Origin: Pseudomonas persica
GTDB taxonomy: Bacteria; Pseudomonadota; Gammaproteobacteria; Pseudomonadales; Pseudomonadaceae
DNA: 64,000 nt
Direction of reading: 5' to 3'
Assembly: GCF_900291015.1 (NCBI RefSeq)
Contig: NZ_OLKL01000029.1
Coordinates: 1-64,000 of the forward strand
A program made the translations under genes and the position numbers. Within the stretch, counting starts at the first letter, position 1; every line of letters starts with the position of its first letter. The notes beneath the pieces were generated by a model that was not told the origin of the DNA, made no database searches, and saw only the letters and a list, made by a program, of their open reading frames with translations. Shown piece by piece: positions 26,029 through 36,168 of the stretch.

Positions 26029-28173
26029 TCACACGCGGAACTGGTCCATCAGCGCCTGCTGCTGGTTGGCCAGACTGTTCAGCGACTGGCTGACCCGCGC
26101 CGACTCGTTGGCCTGCCCTGACAGCGATTCGGTGACGTCGCGGATGGTCGCCACGTTGCTGTTGATTTCCTCGGCCACCGCGCTCTGCTCCTCGGCGGCC
26201 GAGGCGATTTGCAGGTTCATGTCGGTGATGACCGTCACTGCCTGGCCGATGCGCTGCAGCGCGGTGACGGCCTGGCCAACCTGCTGCACGCCGCCCTGGG
26301 CCTGGCGGTGGCTGTTGTCCATGGCACCGACCACTTCGCGGGTGCCGTTCTGCAACGCTTCGATCACCTGGCGGGTTTCTTCCACCGACTCCTGGGTGCG
26401 CTGGGCCAGGTTGCGCACCTCATCCGCCACCACGGCAAAACCACGGCCGGCTTCACCGGCGCGGGCCGCCTCGATGGCGGCGTTGAGTGCCAGCAGGTTG
26501 GTCTGCTCGGCAATCGAGCGGATCACTTCCAGTACCGATCCGATCTTCTCGCTGTTCTGCGCCAGGCCCTCGACTTCGGCCATGGCGTTGCTCATGTCGG
26601 CGGCCAGGGCATCGATGCTGTGGGTGGTGCGGTCGATCACCGCCAGGCCTTCGCGGGTGGCCTGGTCTGCGTCGCGGGCGGCCTGCGCGGCCTGGGCGGC
26701 GCTGCGGGCGACATCCTGGGCGGTGGCGCTCATTTCGTGCGAGGCGGTGGCTACCTGGTCGACCTGGCGGTACTGCTGCTCCATGCCGGCGCTGGTCTGC
26801 GTGGCAATTGCCGAAGACTGGTCGGCGGTGCCTCGGGCGGCCTGTACCGAGCGTTTGACCTCGGCGATGGTCGGCTGCAGCTTGTCGAGGAACCGGTTGA
26901 ACCAGCCGGCCAATTCGCCCAGTTCGTCCTGCTTCTGGTAGGTCAGGCGGCGGGTCAGGTCACCTTCGCCGCTGGCGATGTCCTTGAGCATGCTTGCCAC
27001 GCCAAGGATCGGCCGGGTAACGCCGCGGGCCATCAGCCACACCATCAGCAGGCCGGCAATCGCCGCCGCCAGGCCCAGGCCAAGTTCCAGCAGGGTGCCG
27101 CTGGTGTTCAGCGCGTCCAGTTCCTGTTTCAGCGCTTCGGCCGGCCCGGTCAGGGCGTTTTCCGGCACGTCCAGCAGCACGCCCCAGGGCTGGGCGTCCG
27201 GGATCGGCCGGAACGCGGCCAGCACTTTCAGGCGCTGCTGGTCGTGCACGATGGTCATTTTGCCGTCAGCCAGCTTGCGCACCAGTTCGGCGCCCTTGGC
27301 CTTGTCGACCTGGTCGAAGCGCTGGGCCAGCTTGCTGGCGTCGGCGCTGTAGCCGGCCAGCAGGCCGACCGGGCTGAGGATGCCGACCGTGGTGCGGCCT
27401 TCGTACAGGCTGCGGCTGGCCTCCTGGCTCAGGGCCTGCAGGCTGTTGAGGTTGATGTCGATGGACAGGGTGGCGATCACTTTGCCGTCGACTGTCAGCG
27501 GAAAGACGATGCTGGTCATCAGCACCTGCTGGCCATCGATTTCATAGAAGTACGGCTCTACTACGCACACTTTGCCGGACGTGCGCGGGCACACCCACCA
27601 GGTATTGGCAGGCTGGCCGCTGGGGCCGATCTCGGTATTGGCCATGTCATGCTCGGGCAGGGCCATGGCCGTCAGCTGGCCGACACGCGGTTGCGACCAG
27701 TACAGGGCGAAGCGCCCGGTTTCGTTGCTGCCCAGTTCCGCCTTGTCGGCGAACAGGCTGTCCTTGTTGTCCAGGGCATTGGGCTCGAACACCAGCGACA
27801 GGCCGAGCAGGTCAGGGTTGGCCTGCAAGGCAGCGCGTACCTGGCGGGTCATGTCCTCGCGCAGGTCGAAGGCATCGAGAAAGCGCTTTTGCGCCTGCTC
27901 GCGCAGGAACAGCACCTGGCGGGCGAAACCGGCGCCGTACTGGTAGGCGTCCATGAACTGGCGGCGGATGTTCAGCGCCTGCACCTCGCCCTGCGACTCG
28001 ATGCGCGACTGCGCCGACTCGGTCAGCATCTGCATGCTGCTGGCCTTGACCAGGTCCGAGCTGTGGTCCATGCGGTACAGCGACAGGCCGACGAGCAGGG
28101 TGACGATGCCGGCCAGGCAGAGGCCGGCGAGCAGGGTGATCTTCCACTGGATGGAAAGTTGTCGCAAAGGCAT
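26029..28173 (-). CDS. Methyl-accepting chemotaxis protein with dCache sensor
   Basis: A 714-residue chemoreceptor. TM1 is about residues 11-33 and a large periplasmic double-Cache domain spans about 36-340 ([20 protein letters not shown] and [13 protein letters not shown] are typical). TM2 is about 355-378, followed by HAMP and a long cytoplasmic signalling coil. The hairpin tip reads [20 protein letters not shown], the CheA/CheW contact. The C-terminus (LMDQFRV) has no CheR-binding pentapeptide. dCache receptors of this size in P. putida sense amino acids, organic acids, polyamines or purines. The ligand cannot be named. It is monocistronic and divergent from the antiporter gene. Confidence 0.93.
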   Translation of the reverse strand: MPLRQLSIQWKITLLAGLCLAGIVTLLVGLSLYRMDHSSDLVKASSMQMLTESAQSRIESQGEVQALNIRRQFMDAYQYGAGFARQVLFLREQAQKRFLDAFDLREDMTRQVRAALQANPDLLGLSLVFEPNALDNKDSLFADKAELGSNETGRFALYWSQPRVGQLTAMALPEHDMANTEIGPSGQPANTWWVCPRTSGKVCVVEPYFYEIDGQQVLMTSIVFPLTVDGKVIATLSIDINLNSLQALSQEASRSLYEGRTTVGILSPVGLLAGYSADASKLAQRFDQVDKAKGAELVRKLADGKMTIVHDQQRLKVLAAFRPIPDAQPWGVLLDVPENALTGPAEALKQELDALNTSGTLLELGLGLAAAIAGLLMVWLMARGVTRPILGVASMLKDIASGEGDLTRRLTYQKQDELGELAGWFNRFLDKLQPTIAEVKRSVQAARGTADQSSAIATQTSAGMEQQYRQVDQVATASHEMSATAQDVARSAAQAAQAARDADQATREGLAVIDRTTHSIDALAADMSNAMAEVEGLAQNSEKIGSVLEVIRSIAEQTNLLALNAAIEAARAGEAGRGFAVVADEVRNLAQRTQESVEETRQVIEALQNGTREVVGAMDNSHRQAQGGVQQVGQAVTALQRIGQAVTVITDMNLQIASAAEEQSAVAEEINSNVATIRDVTESLSGQANESARVSQSLNSLANQQQALMDQFRV

Positions 28174-28431
28174 GGGGGCGGATCCCTTTTTTTGGACAGT
28201 AAGGGTTATGGCTTTGGGGCGGGGCTGTGCTGTGAGGTGCCTGGCTGGAGAGTTCTGGTGCCTGTCAGCCCCAACACCTTCTATCGGCGCACTCCACTTT
28301 TTCTTTATTCAAACATTCAATTTAAATTTCAGCCCTCTGCGTAACCCGCCGCAACATGGCGCTTTTTGACATCTGCCGCCCACTGCTTCAGAGTGCGCGC
28401 TTTTTTTCTGTCGCAATGAGGTAAGCCAACC

Positions 28432-29751
28432 ATGAATGCAGTGATCGCCGCGGTCGGCATCATGCTGATACTCAGCCTGTCCCGCGTGCACGTGGTCATC
28501 GCCCTGATCATCGGGGCCCTGGCCGGTGGGCTGGTGGGCGGCCTGGGCATCGAGGGTACGCTCAAGGCCTTCAACGGCGGCCTCGGCGGTGGGGCCACGG
28601 TAGCCCTGTCCTATGCACTGCTGGGCGCCTTTGCCGTGGCCATCGCCAAGTCCGGCCTGGCCCATGCCCTGGCCGACCGCGCCCTGGCCATGATCGACCG
28701 CCAGGGCCATGCCAATGGCGGCAAGGTCAAATGGTTGCTGGTCGGCCTGATGCTGGTGGTGGCGGTGTCGTCGCAGAACATCCTGCCTATCCACATCGCT
28801 TTCATCCCGTTGCTGGTGCCGCCGTTGCTATACGTGCTGACCCGTCTGCGCATCGACCGCCGGCTGATCGCCTGCGTGATCACCTTCGGCCTGATCACCC
28901 CGTACATGTTCCTGCCGGTGGGCTTTGGCAACATCTTCCTCAACGAAATCCTGCTGGCCAACGTTGCCCGCGCAGGGGTCGACGTGAGTGGTGTGAATGT
29001 CACCCACGCCATGGCCATCCCGGCCGCCGGCATGTTGGCCGGCCTGTTGCTGGCGGTAATCATCAGCTACCGCAAGAAGCGTGACTACGACCTGGCGCGC
29101 ATCGAACAGGTGGAGCAGGTGAGCGTGCAGTACAACCCGCTGACCCTGCTGGTGGCCGGGCTGGCGATTGCCTCGGCGTTCATCGTCCAGTTGTGGCTGG
29201 ACTCGATGATCATCGGTGCCATGGTCGGCTTCCTGATCTTCTCGCTGTCGGGCATCGTGCGCTGGAAAGACACTGACGACCTGTTCACCGAAGGCATGAA
29301 GATGATGGCCATGATCGGCTTCATCATGATTGCCGCCTCTGGCTTTGCCGACGTGATGAAGGCCACCGGTGAGGTGACGAGCCTGGTGGAAACCTCGGCG
29401 CAGTGGATCGACCACAGCAAGGGCATCGGTGCCTTGCTGATGCTGCTGGTGGGCCTGTTGGTGACCATGGGCATCGGCTCGTCGTTCTCCACCGTGCCGA
29501 TCCTGGCCGCGATCTTCGTGCCACTGTGCGTGCAGCTGGGCTTCGACCCGTTGGCCACCGTGTGCATCGTTGGTACCGCCGGGGCCTTGGGCGATGCGGG
29601 TTCGCCTGCCTCGGACTCGACTTTGGGCCCGACCTCGGGGCTGAATGTGGATGGCCAGCATCACCATATCTGGGACACCGTGGTACCCACCTTCCTCCAC
29701 TACAACCTGCCACTGCTGGCGTTCGGCTGGTTGGCGGCGATGACGCTGTAA
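28432..29751 (+). CDS. NhaC-type Na+/H+ antiporter family permease
   Basis: A 439-residue permease with about 11-12 helices. The first reads [60 protein letters not shown] and [20 protein letters not shown] are conserved in the 'Na+/H+ antiporter family' branch of the ion transporter superfamily. Several members move amino acids or dicarboxylates with cation exchange. It is cytoplasmic-membrane located. The ATG at 28432 lies after an AATGAGGTAAGCC ribosome site. It converges on the FecR gene 13 bases downstream, and the 258-base leader upstream is shared with the chemoreceptor. Confidence 0.87.
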   Translation: MNAVIAAVGIMLILSLSRVHVVIALIIGALAGGLVGGLGIEGTLKAFNGGLGGGATVALSYALLGAFAVAIAKSGLAHALADRALAMIDRQGHANGGKVKWLLVGLMLVVAVSSQNILPIHIAFIPLLVPPLLYVLTRLRIDRRLIACVITFGLITPYMFLPVGFGNIFLNEILLANVARAGVDVSGVNVTHAMAIPAAGMLAGLLLAVIISYRKKRDYDLARIEQVEQVSVQYNPLTLLVAGLAIASAFIVQLWLDSMIIGAMVGFLIFSLSGIVRWKDTDDLFTEGMKMMAMIGFIMIAASGFADVMKATGEVTSLVETSAQWIDHSKGIGALLMLLVGLLVTMGIGSSFSTVPILAAIFVPLCVQLGFDPLATVCIVGTAGALGDAGSPASDSTLGPTSGLNVDGQHHHIWDTVVPTFLHYNLPLLAFGWLAAMTL

Positions 29752-29764
29752 GACTGGGAGGGCG

Positions 29765-30772
29765 TCAGCCCTTGTCGGGCGGCGGCGAGATGCGGTTGAG
29801 CACGGTGCTGCCGTCCTTGCTGCGGGTCAGGTAGACCGGCAGCACCTTGGGCAGGTTGTTGACCAGGCGCCCCACCTCACGGGTGTTGTAGATACCGCTG
29901 ATGCGGATGCGGCCAGTGCTGGCATCGGCCAGCAGCAGCGGTGCATCGAGGTAGCGGTTGATCACCGGCAGCGCCTGTTCCAGGCTCAGGTTGTCGAGCA
30001 CCAGCTTGCCGTCCCGCCAGGCCAGGCTGTTGCTGTAGTCGTCGCTCTGCGCCAGTTGCGGTTCGAAGTCGCCCTGGTGATAGCTGGCCTGCATCCCTGG
30101 GCCGAGGCGGTAGCCTCCGTCGCTGCCGTCGCTGGACACCAGTACCGAACCCTCCACCAGGGTGACCTTGACCTGGTCCTGGTATTTCCACACGTTGAAC
30201 TGGGTGCCGGTGACGCGGGTCTGGCCACGGCCGGCATGCACGATGAACGGGTGGCTGCTGTCGTGCTTTACCTTGAAGAATGCTTCGCCACGCTTGAGCG
30301 TGACCTGGCGCTGGTCCTTGTAGTTGAGGTAGGTGAGTTCGGTGTTGAGGTTGAGCTGCACCGTGCTGCCGTCGCCCAGTTGCACAGTCTGCATACGCGC
30401 GCCAGCTTCGAAGTGCTGGTAGTGGTTGGGCAGCCAGCCTTGTTCCCAGCCCACCCAGCCGGCCAGCGGCAGCACCGCCAGGGCGATGGCAGCAGCAGAC
30501 GCCAGCGGCCGCCAGTTGCGCGGGCGCGCAGCCTGTTGCACAGGCGGATTGAAGTCGATGACGCTGGTGTTGCGCGGCAGCAGGTCGGCGGTTTGCCAGA
30601 TTTCCAGCATCGCCTGGTATTCCTCGGCATGCCGCGGGTCGGCCGCCAGCCAGCGGGCGAACGCCTCGCGCTCGGCCGCCGTGCAATCTTCGGCGTGCAG
30701 GCGCATGCACCAGTGCGCGGCGGCGTCGGTGATGGCATCGTCTGGGCTGGAATTGAGGCGGTCGTGGTTCAT
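29765..30772 (-). CDS. FecR-family anti-sigma/sigma regulator, orphan
   Basis: A 335-residue inner-membrane regulator. The N-terminal cytoplasmic anti-sigma domain (AAHWCMRLHAEDCTAAEREA, FARWLAADPRHAEEYQAM) is followed by one transmembrane helix near 88-108. The periplasmic FecR domain (GSTVQLNLNTELTYL, VKHDSSHPFIVHAGRGQTRV, TGTQFNVW) and a C-terminal STN-like segment complete it. FecR proteins normally sit between a FecI sigma gene and a TonB receptor and relay ligand binding. Here neither partner is adjacent. The ATG at 30772 has a GGAG. A collapsed FecI/receptor locus lies 24 kb away but no evidence links them. Confidence 0.9.
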   Translation of the reverse strand: MNHDRLNSSPDDAITDAAAHWCMRLHAEDCTAAEREAFARWLAADPRHAEEYQAMLEIWQTADLLPRNTSVIDFNPPVQQAARPRNWRPLASAAAIALAVLPLAGWVGWEQGWLPNHYQHFEAGARMQTVQLGDGSTVQLNLNTELTYLNYKDQRQVTLKRGEAFFKVKHDSSHPFIVHAGRGQTRVTGTQFNVWKYQDQVKVTLVEGSVLVSSDGSDGGYRLGPGMQASYHQGDFEPQLAQSDDYSNSLAWRDGKLVLDNLSLEQALPVINRYLDAPLLLADASTGRIRISGIYNTREVGRLVNNLPKVLPVYLTRSKDGSTVLNRISPPPDKG

Positions 30773-30930
30773 TGCGGCTCCGGGTTTTGCGCATTCTACC
30801 CTTGCTGGAGGGCTCCCGAGAACCGAGGTAATGGCGAATGACTATCAGTTGTGCCGGTTTTTCGTCGGATTGCCAATGGTTTTTCCGCGTTTGGGAACCC
30901 TTCGCGCACGCAAACAATGGCGGAAATCCT

Positions 30931-31042
30931 TGGGGCTGCTTTGCAGCCCATCGCCGGCAAGCCAGGCTCCCACAGGGACTGCACAAGTTTTGGGGCCTGT
31001 GTAATCCCTGTGGGAGTCTGGCTTGCCAGCGATGGGGGCGGT
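30931..31042. repeat. Inverted REP pair (TTGCCGGCGATGGGC family)
   Basis: GCAGCCCATCGCCGGCAAGC (about 30943-30962) faces CTGGCTTGCCAGCGATGGGG (about 31018-31037), with CCCACAGGGA and CCCTGTGGGA between. The pair occupies most of the gap between the divergent starts of fecR and the acyl-CoA dehydrogenase end. Confidence 0.85.
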
Positions 31043-31051
31043 TCAGGAAGC

Positions 31052-32821
31052 TCAGAATTGTTCCGCTGTCATCCCATAAAGGCTGCCACTACCCGCCCGA
31101 ATACTCGCCTCCAGCGCCAACCCCCGCGGCAAGACCCGCTGGAAGAAGAACTCGGCACAGGCAAGCTTCGCCCCATGAAACGCGGCATCTTCGTCACGCT
31201 TGGCCAGCGCCACAGCCGCCATCCGCGCCCACATATAGGCATACGCAGTCAGCCCGAACAGCTGCAGATATTCCACCGCCACCGCGCTGACCAGGTTGGC
31301 ATCCTCGCCGGCACGCGCCCGCAGCCAGGCGCTGGTAGCCTCCAGTCGCGCCAGGCTCGCTTGCAGGGCCGCACGGTGCAACGGTGCATTCACGCTGAAG
31401 GCCCGCACCTCGGCGGCAAAGCTGGCCAGCGCCTGGCCACCGTCGGCCAGCACCTTGCGCCCGAGCAGGTCGAGAGCCTGGATGCCGTTGGTGCCTTCGT
31501 AGATCTGCGCGATGCGCACGTCGCGCACCCGCTGCTCTTGGCCCCATTCGCGGATGTAGCCATGGCCGCCATACAGCTGCTGGCCGAGCACGCAGCTTTC
31601 CAGGCCGTTGTCGGTGAAGAACGCCTTGGCCACCGGTGTCAGCAGCGCCACCAGGCGCTGTGCATGCTCGCGCTCGCCAGCGTCTTCGGCATAGCGCGCC
31701 AGGTCCAGCTGCTGGCCGACATAGGCGGCAAAGGCCCGGCCGCCTTCGGTGAGGGTGCGCATGGTCAGCAGCATGCGCCGCACATCGCCATGGTGGATGA
31801 TCGGGTCGGCAGCCTTGTCCTGTGCTTGCGGGCCGCTGGCGGCGCGGCTTTGCAGGCGCTCGTTGGCGTAGCGGGCGGCGCTCTGGTAGGAGGCTTCGGC
31901 ACAGCCGATGCCCTGGATGCCGATGGACAGGCGTTCGTAGTTCATCATGGTGAACATCGCCGCCAGGCCCTTGTTCGGTTCACCCACCAGGTAGCCGACG
32001 GCACCGTCGAAGTTCATCACGCAGGTGGCCGAGGCCTTGATGCCCATCTTGTGCTCGATCGAGCCGCAGTGGGCGGCGTTGCGTGCACCCAGGCGGCCAT
32101 CGGCTTCGACCAGGTACTTGGGCACCAGGAACAGCGAGATACCCTTGGCGCCGGCGGGCGCATCCGGCAGCTTGGCCAGCACCAGGTGGACGATGTTCTC
32201 GGTCAGGTCCTGTTCGCCGCCGGTGATGAAGATCTTGCTGCCGCTGATGCGATAGCTGCCGTCGGCCTTGGGTTCGGCGCGGCTGCGGATCAGCCCCAGG
32301 TCGGTGCCGGCCTGGGGTTCGGTGAGGCACATGGTGCCGGCCCAGCGGCCTTCGTACAGGGGCGGCAGGTAGGTGGCCTTGAGCAATTCGCTGGCGTGAG
32401 CATCGATCGCCAGGCAGCTGCCGGCGCTCAACGCCGAATACAGGCTGAAGCTGCAATCGGCGGCGTAGAGCATTTCTTCGAACAGCACACCGAGCATTTT
32501 CGGCATGCCCATGCCGCCATGTTCGGGGTTTCCGCCCAGGCCGACCCAACCGCCTTCGCGGTAGGTGTGCCAGGCTTCGCGGAAACCGTCAGGGGTAGTG
32601 ACTTCGCCGGCTTCAAAGCGCACGCCTTGTTCGTCACCGTTGCGGCTGAGCGGGGCAATCAGCTGGCCGGTGACTTTGGCGGCTTCCTCGAGGATGGCGT
32701 CGGCGGTGTCGGCGTCGATGCGCTCGGCCAGGGCGGGCAGGCGGGCCCACAGGGCCGGGGCGTTGAACACATCATGCAGGACGAAGCGCATGTCGCGCAG
32801 GGGGGCGGAGTAGGTGGTCAT
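31052..32821 (-). CDS. Acyl-CoA dehydrogenase, long form (DmdC-like)
   Basis: This FAD enzyme of 589 residues belongs to the elongated acyl-CoA dehydrogenase class, whose relatives include DmdC, and oxidises an acyl-CoA to the 2-enoyl-CoA. The MCLTEPQAGTDLGLIRSRAE flavin-contact segment and SGSKIFITGGEQDLT are intact. GRKVLADGG and YGGHGYIREWGQEQRVRDVR lie in the C-terminal helical domain, and a further tail is typical of this class. The ATG at 32821 follows CAAGAGCTACCG. It is just downstream of an acyl-CoA ligase gene in the same direction, with a REP unit between, so the pair activates and begins beta-oxidation of one acid. The chain-length range is unknown. Confidence 0.92.
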   Translation of the reverse strand: MTTYSAPLRDMRFVLHDVFNAPALWARLPALAERIDADTADAILEEAAKVTGQLIAPLSRNGDEQGVRFEAGEVTTPDGFREAWHTYREGGWVGLGGNPEHGGMGMPKMLGVLFEEMLYAADCSFSLYSALSAGSCLAIDAHASELLKATYLPPLYEGRWAGTMCLTEPQAGTDLGLIRSRAEPKADGSYRISGSKIFITGGEQDLTENIVHLVLAKLPDAPAGAKGISLFLVPKYLVEADGRLGARNAAHCGSIEHKMGIKASATCVMNFDGAVGYLVGEPNKGLAAMFTMMNYERLSIGIQGIGCAEASYQSAARYANERLQSRAASGPQAQDKAADPIIHHGDVRRMLLTMRTLTEGGRAFAAYVGQQLDLARYAEDAGEREHAQRLVALLTPVAKAFFTDNGLESCVLGQQLYGGHGYIREWGQEQRVRDVRIAQIYEGTNGIQALDLLGRKVLADGGQALASFAAEVRAFSVNAPLHRAALQASLARLEATSAWLRARAGEDANLVSAVAVEYLQLFGLTAYAYMWARMAAVALAKRDEDAAFHGAKLACAEFFFQRVLPRGLALEASIRAGSGSLYGMTAEQF

Positions 32822-32849
32822 CGGTAGCTCTTGAAAAGTGTGAGGTCTG

Positions 32850-32935
32850 GGCCGGCCTTTTCGCGGGTAAACCCGCTCCCACAGGGATTGCACCAAAGCT
32901 GATCCCTGTGCTGTACCCGCGAAGAGGCCACTGCG
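32850..32935. repeat. Inverted REP pair, one arm shortened
   Basis: CCTTTTCGCGGGTAAACCCG with CTCCCACAGGGA (about 32858-32886) faces CCTGTGCTGTACCCGCGAAGAGGCC (about 32906-32929). The second arm has lost part of the GGGAGCGGGTT segment. The pair lies between two co-directional genes. Confidence 0.8.
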
Positions 32936-32938
32936 GGA

Positions 32939-34561
32939 TCAGAGGGCTTTGGCCCGGTCGCGCAGCACGTACTTCTGGATCTTGCCGGTGGAGGTCTTCG
33001 GCAGCTCGCCAAACACCACGGTCTTCGGCACCTTGAACCCGGCCAGGTGCTCGCGGCACCAGTTGGTGATGTCGGCTTCGCGGGTGTCTTCGCGGCCTGG
33101 CTTGAGGGCAACGAAGGCACACGGGGTTTCCCCCCATTTTTCATCCGGGCGCGCCACCACCGCGGCCTCCAGCACCGCCGGGTGCTTATACAGGGCGTCC
33201 TCGACCTCGATGGTGGAGATGTTCTCGCCGCCGGAAATGATGATGTCCTTGAGCCGGTCCTTGATCTCGACATAGCCGTCGGCGTGCCACACGGCCAGGT
33301 CACCGGTGTGGAACCAGCCACCACGGAAGGCTTCGGCGGTGGCCTCCGGGTTCTTCAGGTAGCCCTTCATCACCGTGTTGCCGCGCATGAAGATCTCGCC
33401 CAGGGTGTTGCCGTCCCGCGGCACCGGCTCGAGGGTTTGCGGGTCGGCGACCATCAGGCCGTCGAGGGTCGGGTAGCGCACGCCCTGGCGGGACTTGATC
33501 CGTGCGCGATCCTCCAGCGACAGTTCATCCCATTCGTCATGCCAGGCACACACGGTCACCGGGCCGTAGACTTCGGTCAGGCCGTAGGTGTGGGTGACCT
33601 GGATGCCCATCTCTTCCACGGCGCCGATGACCTTGGCCGGTGGCGCGGCGCCGGCGACCATGGCCTGCACCGGGTGCTCGATGGCCGCTTTGGCCGCCTC
33701 GGGCATGTTGACCAGGGCGTTGAGCACGATCGGCGCGCCGCACAGGTGGCTGACCCGGTGCTCGCGGATCAGGGTCAGGATTTTCTGCGGGTCGACCCGG
33801 CGCAGGAACACATGGGTGCCGGCCAGCGCGGTGATGGTCCACGGGTAGCACCAGCCGTTGCAGTGGAACATCGGCAGGGTCCACAGGTATACCGGGCGAT
33901 GGCCCATGGCCCAGACCATCTGGTTGCCCAAGGCGTTCAGGTAAGCGCCACGGTGGTGGTAGACCACGCCCTTGGGGTTACCGGTGGTGCCGGAGGTGTA
34001 GTTGAGCGAGATCGCCTGCCACTCGTCATCGGGCCACTCCCAGGCAAAGTCCGGGTCACCTTCGGCGAGGAACGCCTCATAATCCAGTTCGCTGACCGCA
34101 CGGCCTTCGCCGTACTCCGGGTCATCCACGTCCACCACCAATGGCGGGTGTTCGAGCAAGGCCAGGGCCGCCTGGATGACGGTATGGAACTCGCGGTCGG
34201 TAATCAGCACCTTGGCCTCGCCATGTTGCAGCATGAAGGCGATGGCCTCGGCGTCCAGGCGTACGTTCAGGGTGTTGAGCACGGCGCCGGTCATGGGCAC
34301 GCCAAAGTGGGCTTCGAGCATGGCCGGAATGTTGGGCAACATCACCGCCACGGTGTCGCCACGGCCGATACCCCGGCCCACCAGGGCACTGGCCAGGCGC
34401 CGGCAGCGTTGGTAGGTCTGTTGCCAGTTGCGGCGGATGGCACCGTGGATCACCGCCGGGTAGCTACCGTACACGGCAGCGGTGCGCTCGATGAAACTCA
34501 GCGGGGTGAGGGCGACATGGTTGACGGCAGCGGGCATCAGGCCCTGGGCATAGATCGACAT
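32939..34561 (-). CDS. Acyl-CoA synthetase (AMP-forming)
   Basis: This ligase of 540 residues is in the ANL superfamily and forms an acyl-adenylate and then an acyl-CoA. The P-loop YTSGTTGNPKGVVYHH, the adenylate motif THTYGLTEVYGP, GWFHTGDLAVWHADGYVEIKDR and the catalytic Lys near the C-terminus (TSTGKIQKYVLRD) are all present. The sequence is of the medium-chain/3-methylmercaptopropionyl (DmdB-like) group. With the DmdC-like dehydrogenase beside it, a thio- or branched-chain acid substrate is possible. The ATG at 34561 follows ACAGGATTACCGC. It is divergent from a PAS histidine kinase that may sense the same acid. Confidence 0.92.
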   Translation of the reverse strand: MSIYAQGLMPAAVNHVALTPLSFIERTAAVYGSYPAVIHGAIRRNWQQTYQRCRRLASALVGRGIGRGDTVAVMLPNIPAMLEAHFGVPMTGAVLNTLNVRLDAEAIAFMLQHGEAKVLITDREFHTVIQAALALLEHPPLVVDVDDPEYGEGRAVSELDYEAFLAEGDPDFAWEWPDDEWQAISLNYTSGTTGNPKGVVYHHRGAYLNALGNQMVWAMGHRPVYLWTLPMFHCNGWCYPWTITALAGTHVFLRRVDPQKILTLIREHRVSHLCGAPIVLNALVNMPEAAKAAIEHPVQAMVAGAAPPAKVIGAVEEMGIQVTHTYGLTEVYGPVTVCAWHDEWDELSLEDRARIKSRQGVRYPTLDGLMVADPQTLEPVPRDGNTLGEIFMRGNTVMKGYLKNPEATAEAFRGGWFHTGDLAVWHADGYVEIKDRLKDIIISGGENISTIEVEDALYKHPAVLEAAVVARPDEKWGETPCAFVALKPGREDTREADITNWCREHLAGFKVPKTVVFGELPKTSTGKIQKYVLRDRAKAL

Positions 34562-34710
34562 GCGGTAATCCTGTAGGGGAGGCAGGCACATCCAGTGCGC
34601 TTGACCCCCGGTGGCTGATTGTTAGCTCTGTTCAGGGTGCAGGGAGGCGGACGGTGGGCCGTTCCCCTTGTCGCAGTTTTACGCGAGTCGCTATGGTATT
34701 AGGAATATCG

Positions 34711-34738
34711 ACTATAGCAATATAGTAAAACTACTATA
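34711..34738. promoter_or_regulatory. Interleaved ACTATA/TATAGT palindromes in a divergent promoter
   Basis: ACTATA-gcaa-TATAGT (34711-34726) overlaps TATAGTA-aaac-TACTATA (34721-34738), giving three alternating half-sites with the same 4-base gaps. It sits 18-45 bases before the GTG start of the sensor kinase in the roughly 190-base gap shared with the acyl-CoA ligase gene. It is a natural candidate binding site for the response regulator encoded next door. Confidence 0.5.
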
Positions 34739-34755
34739 AAAACGAGGCGCCTACC

Positions 34756-36162
34756 GTGGACAGCACTGCCTACCCCTTACTCGCCAAGGACCCACAACCC
34801 AGCCTGATACTGGCCGGCGACGCCAGGCCGCTGGCACTCAACCCGGCGCTGCAGGCATGGGTCGATGAAGGCCCGGCACTGGCCAGCTGGCTGCCGGGCA
34901 ACTGCGCCGCCCTGGTGCGCGCCTGCCTGCGCCAGCACCGGGCGATTGCCGATGTCGAAGTGCAGGTCGGCGAACGCATCGTGCTGTGGAGTTTCATCCC
35001 TGACGACCGGGGCCAACAGGTGCTGGCGCGTTGCCGCGACGCCAGTGACGAGTGCCATGGCGCACGCGAGGCCAGCCGAGCCCGGCGCCTGTACCGACTG
35101 ATCATCGAAAACACCACTGACTTGATCTCCCGGCACAGCCCCGATGGGCGTTTCCTCGATGCCTCGCCGGCGGCATTCCGCTTGCTTGGCCTGTGGCCGG
35201 AGCAACTGCGTGGCATGGCCGTGCATACCCTGCTGCACCCGCGTGAACGCCGCCAGGTGCTGCGCCAGGCCGCCGCCGCCCTGGACCAGGACGGCTACCA
35301 CACCATGACCTGTCGGGTGCGCCAGGCCGCCGGCGGTTACCGTTGGTTCGAAATCGCCAGCCGGGCCATCCGCGAAACCTACACCGGCGCGGTGGTCGAA
35401 GTGGTCAGCGTGTCCCGCGACATCACTTTGCGCATCGAAGCCCAGGAAAGCCTGGCGCACAGTGCCCGGTTGGCCACCTTGGGCGAGCTGGCTTCGGGCA
35501 TCGCCCACGAGATCAACCAGCCGTTGGCCGCAGTGGTCAACTACGCCAACGCCAGCCAGCGCTACCTGCAGGGCCTGGAGCGCGACCCGCAGGCCCGCGA
35601 GCGGGTAGGGCAGGGCCTGCAGCGCATCAGCGAACAGGCTACCCATGCCGCCGAAGTGATCCGCCGCCTGCGCGCCTTTCTGCGCAAAGGGCCGCGCCGC
35701 CTGCAGGCGCTGGACGTGGCCGAGGTGGCGGGCGAAGCCATGCGCCTGTGCGCCTGGGAGGCCGCGCGTGACCAGGTGGTGGTCGAGCTGCGCATGAGCG
35801 CACAACTGCCCTCGGTGTATGCCGACCGGGTACTGCTGGAGCAGGTGCTGTTGAACCTGCTGCGCAACGCCATCGACGCCAACCGTGAGCAGCATGGCGA
35901 GCGGCCGTCACGTATCCTGCTCGGTGCCGCGCGCGATGGCGACGGTGTGCTGGTCGAGGTGGTCGACCAGGGCCCGGGCGTGGCGCCCGAGTGCCTGGAT
36001 GAAATCTTCACGCCGTTCACCACCAGCAAGGCCGACGGCCTGGGCTTGGGCCTGAGCATGAGCCGCAGCCTGATCGAAGGCTTTGGCGGCAGCCTGTGGG
36101 CGCGAGCCGGGGACAACGGCGGTCTGGTACTGTGCTGCCGCCTGGCGGTCAGCAGGGGATAA
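34756..36162 (+). CDS. PAS-domain sensor histidine kinase (FixL-like, soluble)
   Basis: This 468-residue kinase has no membrane helices. An N-terminal degenerate PAS-like region (1-100) is followed by a PAS domain (about 110-230: IIENTTDLISRHSPDGRFLD through VVSVSRDITLR). A HisKA domain has His251 in LASGIAHEINQPLAAVVNYA, and a HATPase domain has DQGPGV and GLGLGLSMSR. The start is a GTG at 34756 after GAGGCGCC. A six-base gap separates it from the FixJ-type regulator, so they are one operon. The ligand is unknown. The divergent acyl-CoA genes suggest control of acid catabolism. Confidence 0.92.
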   Translation: MDSTAYPLLAKDPQPSLILAGDARPLALNPALQAWVDEGPALASWLPGNCAALVRACLRQHRAIADVEVQVGERIVLWSFIPDDRGQQVLARCRDASDECHGAREASRARRLYRLIIENTTDLISRHSPDGRFLDASPAAFRLLGLWPEQLRGMAVHTLLHPRERRQVLRQAAAALDQDGYHTMTCRVRQAAGGYRWFEIASRAIRETYTGAVVEVVSVSRDITLRIEAQESLAHSARLATLGELASGIAHEINQPLAAVVNYANASQRYLQGLERDPQARERVGQGLQRISEQATHAAEVIRRLRAFLRKGPRRLQALDVAEVAGEAMRLCAWEAARDQVVVELRMSAQLPSVYADRVLLEQVLLNLLRNAIDANREQHGERPSRILLGAARDGDGVLVEVVDQGPGVAPECLDEIFTPFTTSKADGLGLGLSMSRSLIEGFGGSLWARAGDNGGLVLCCRLAVSRG

Positions 36163-36168
36163 GGGGAG

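Noticed and set aside
26209-28344. 711-codon plus-strand frame
   Set aside because: It mirrors the chemoreceptor gene, whose domains are unmistakable.
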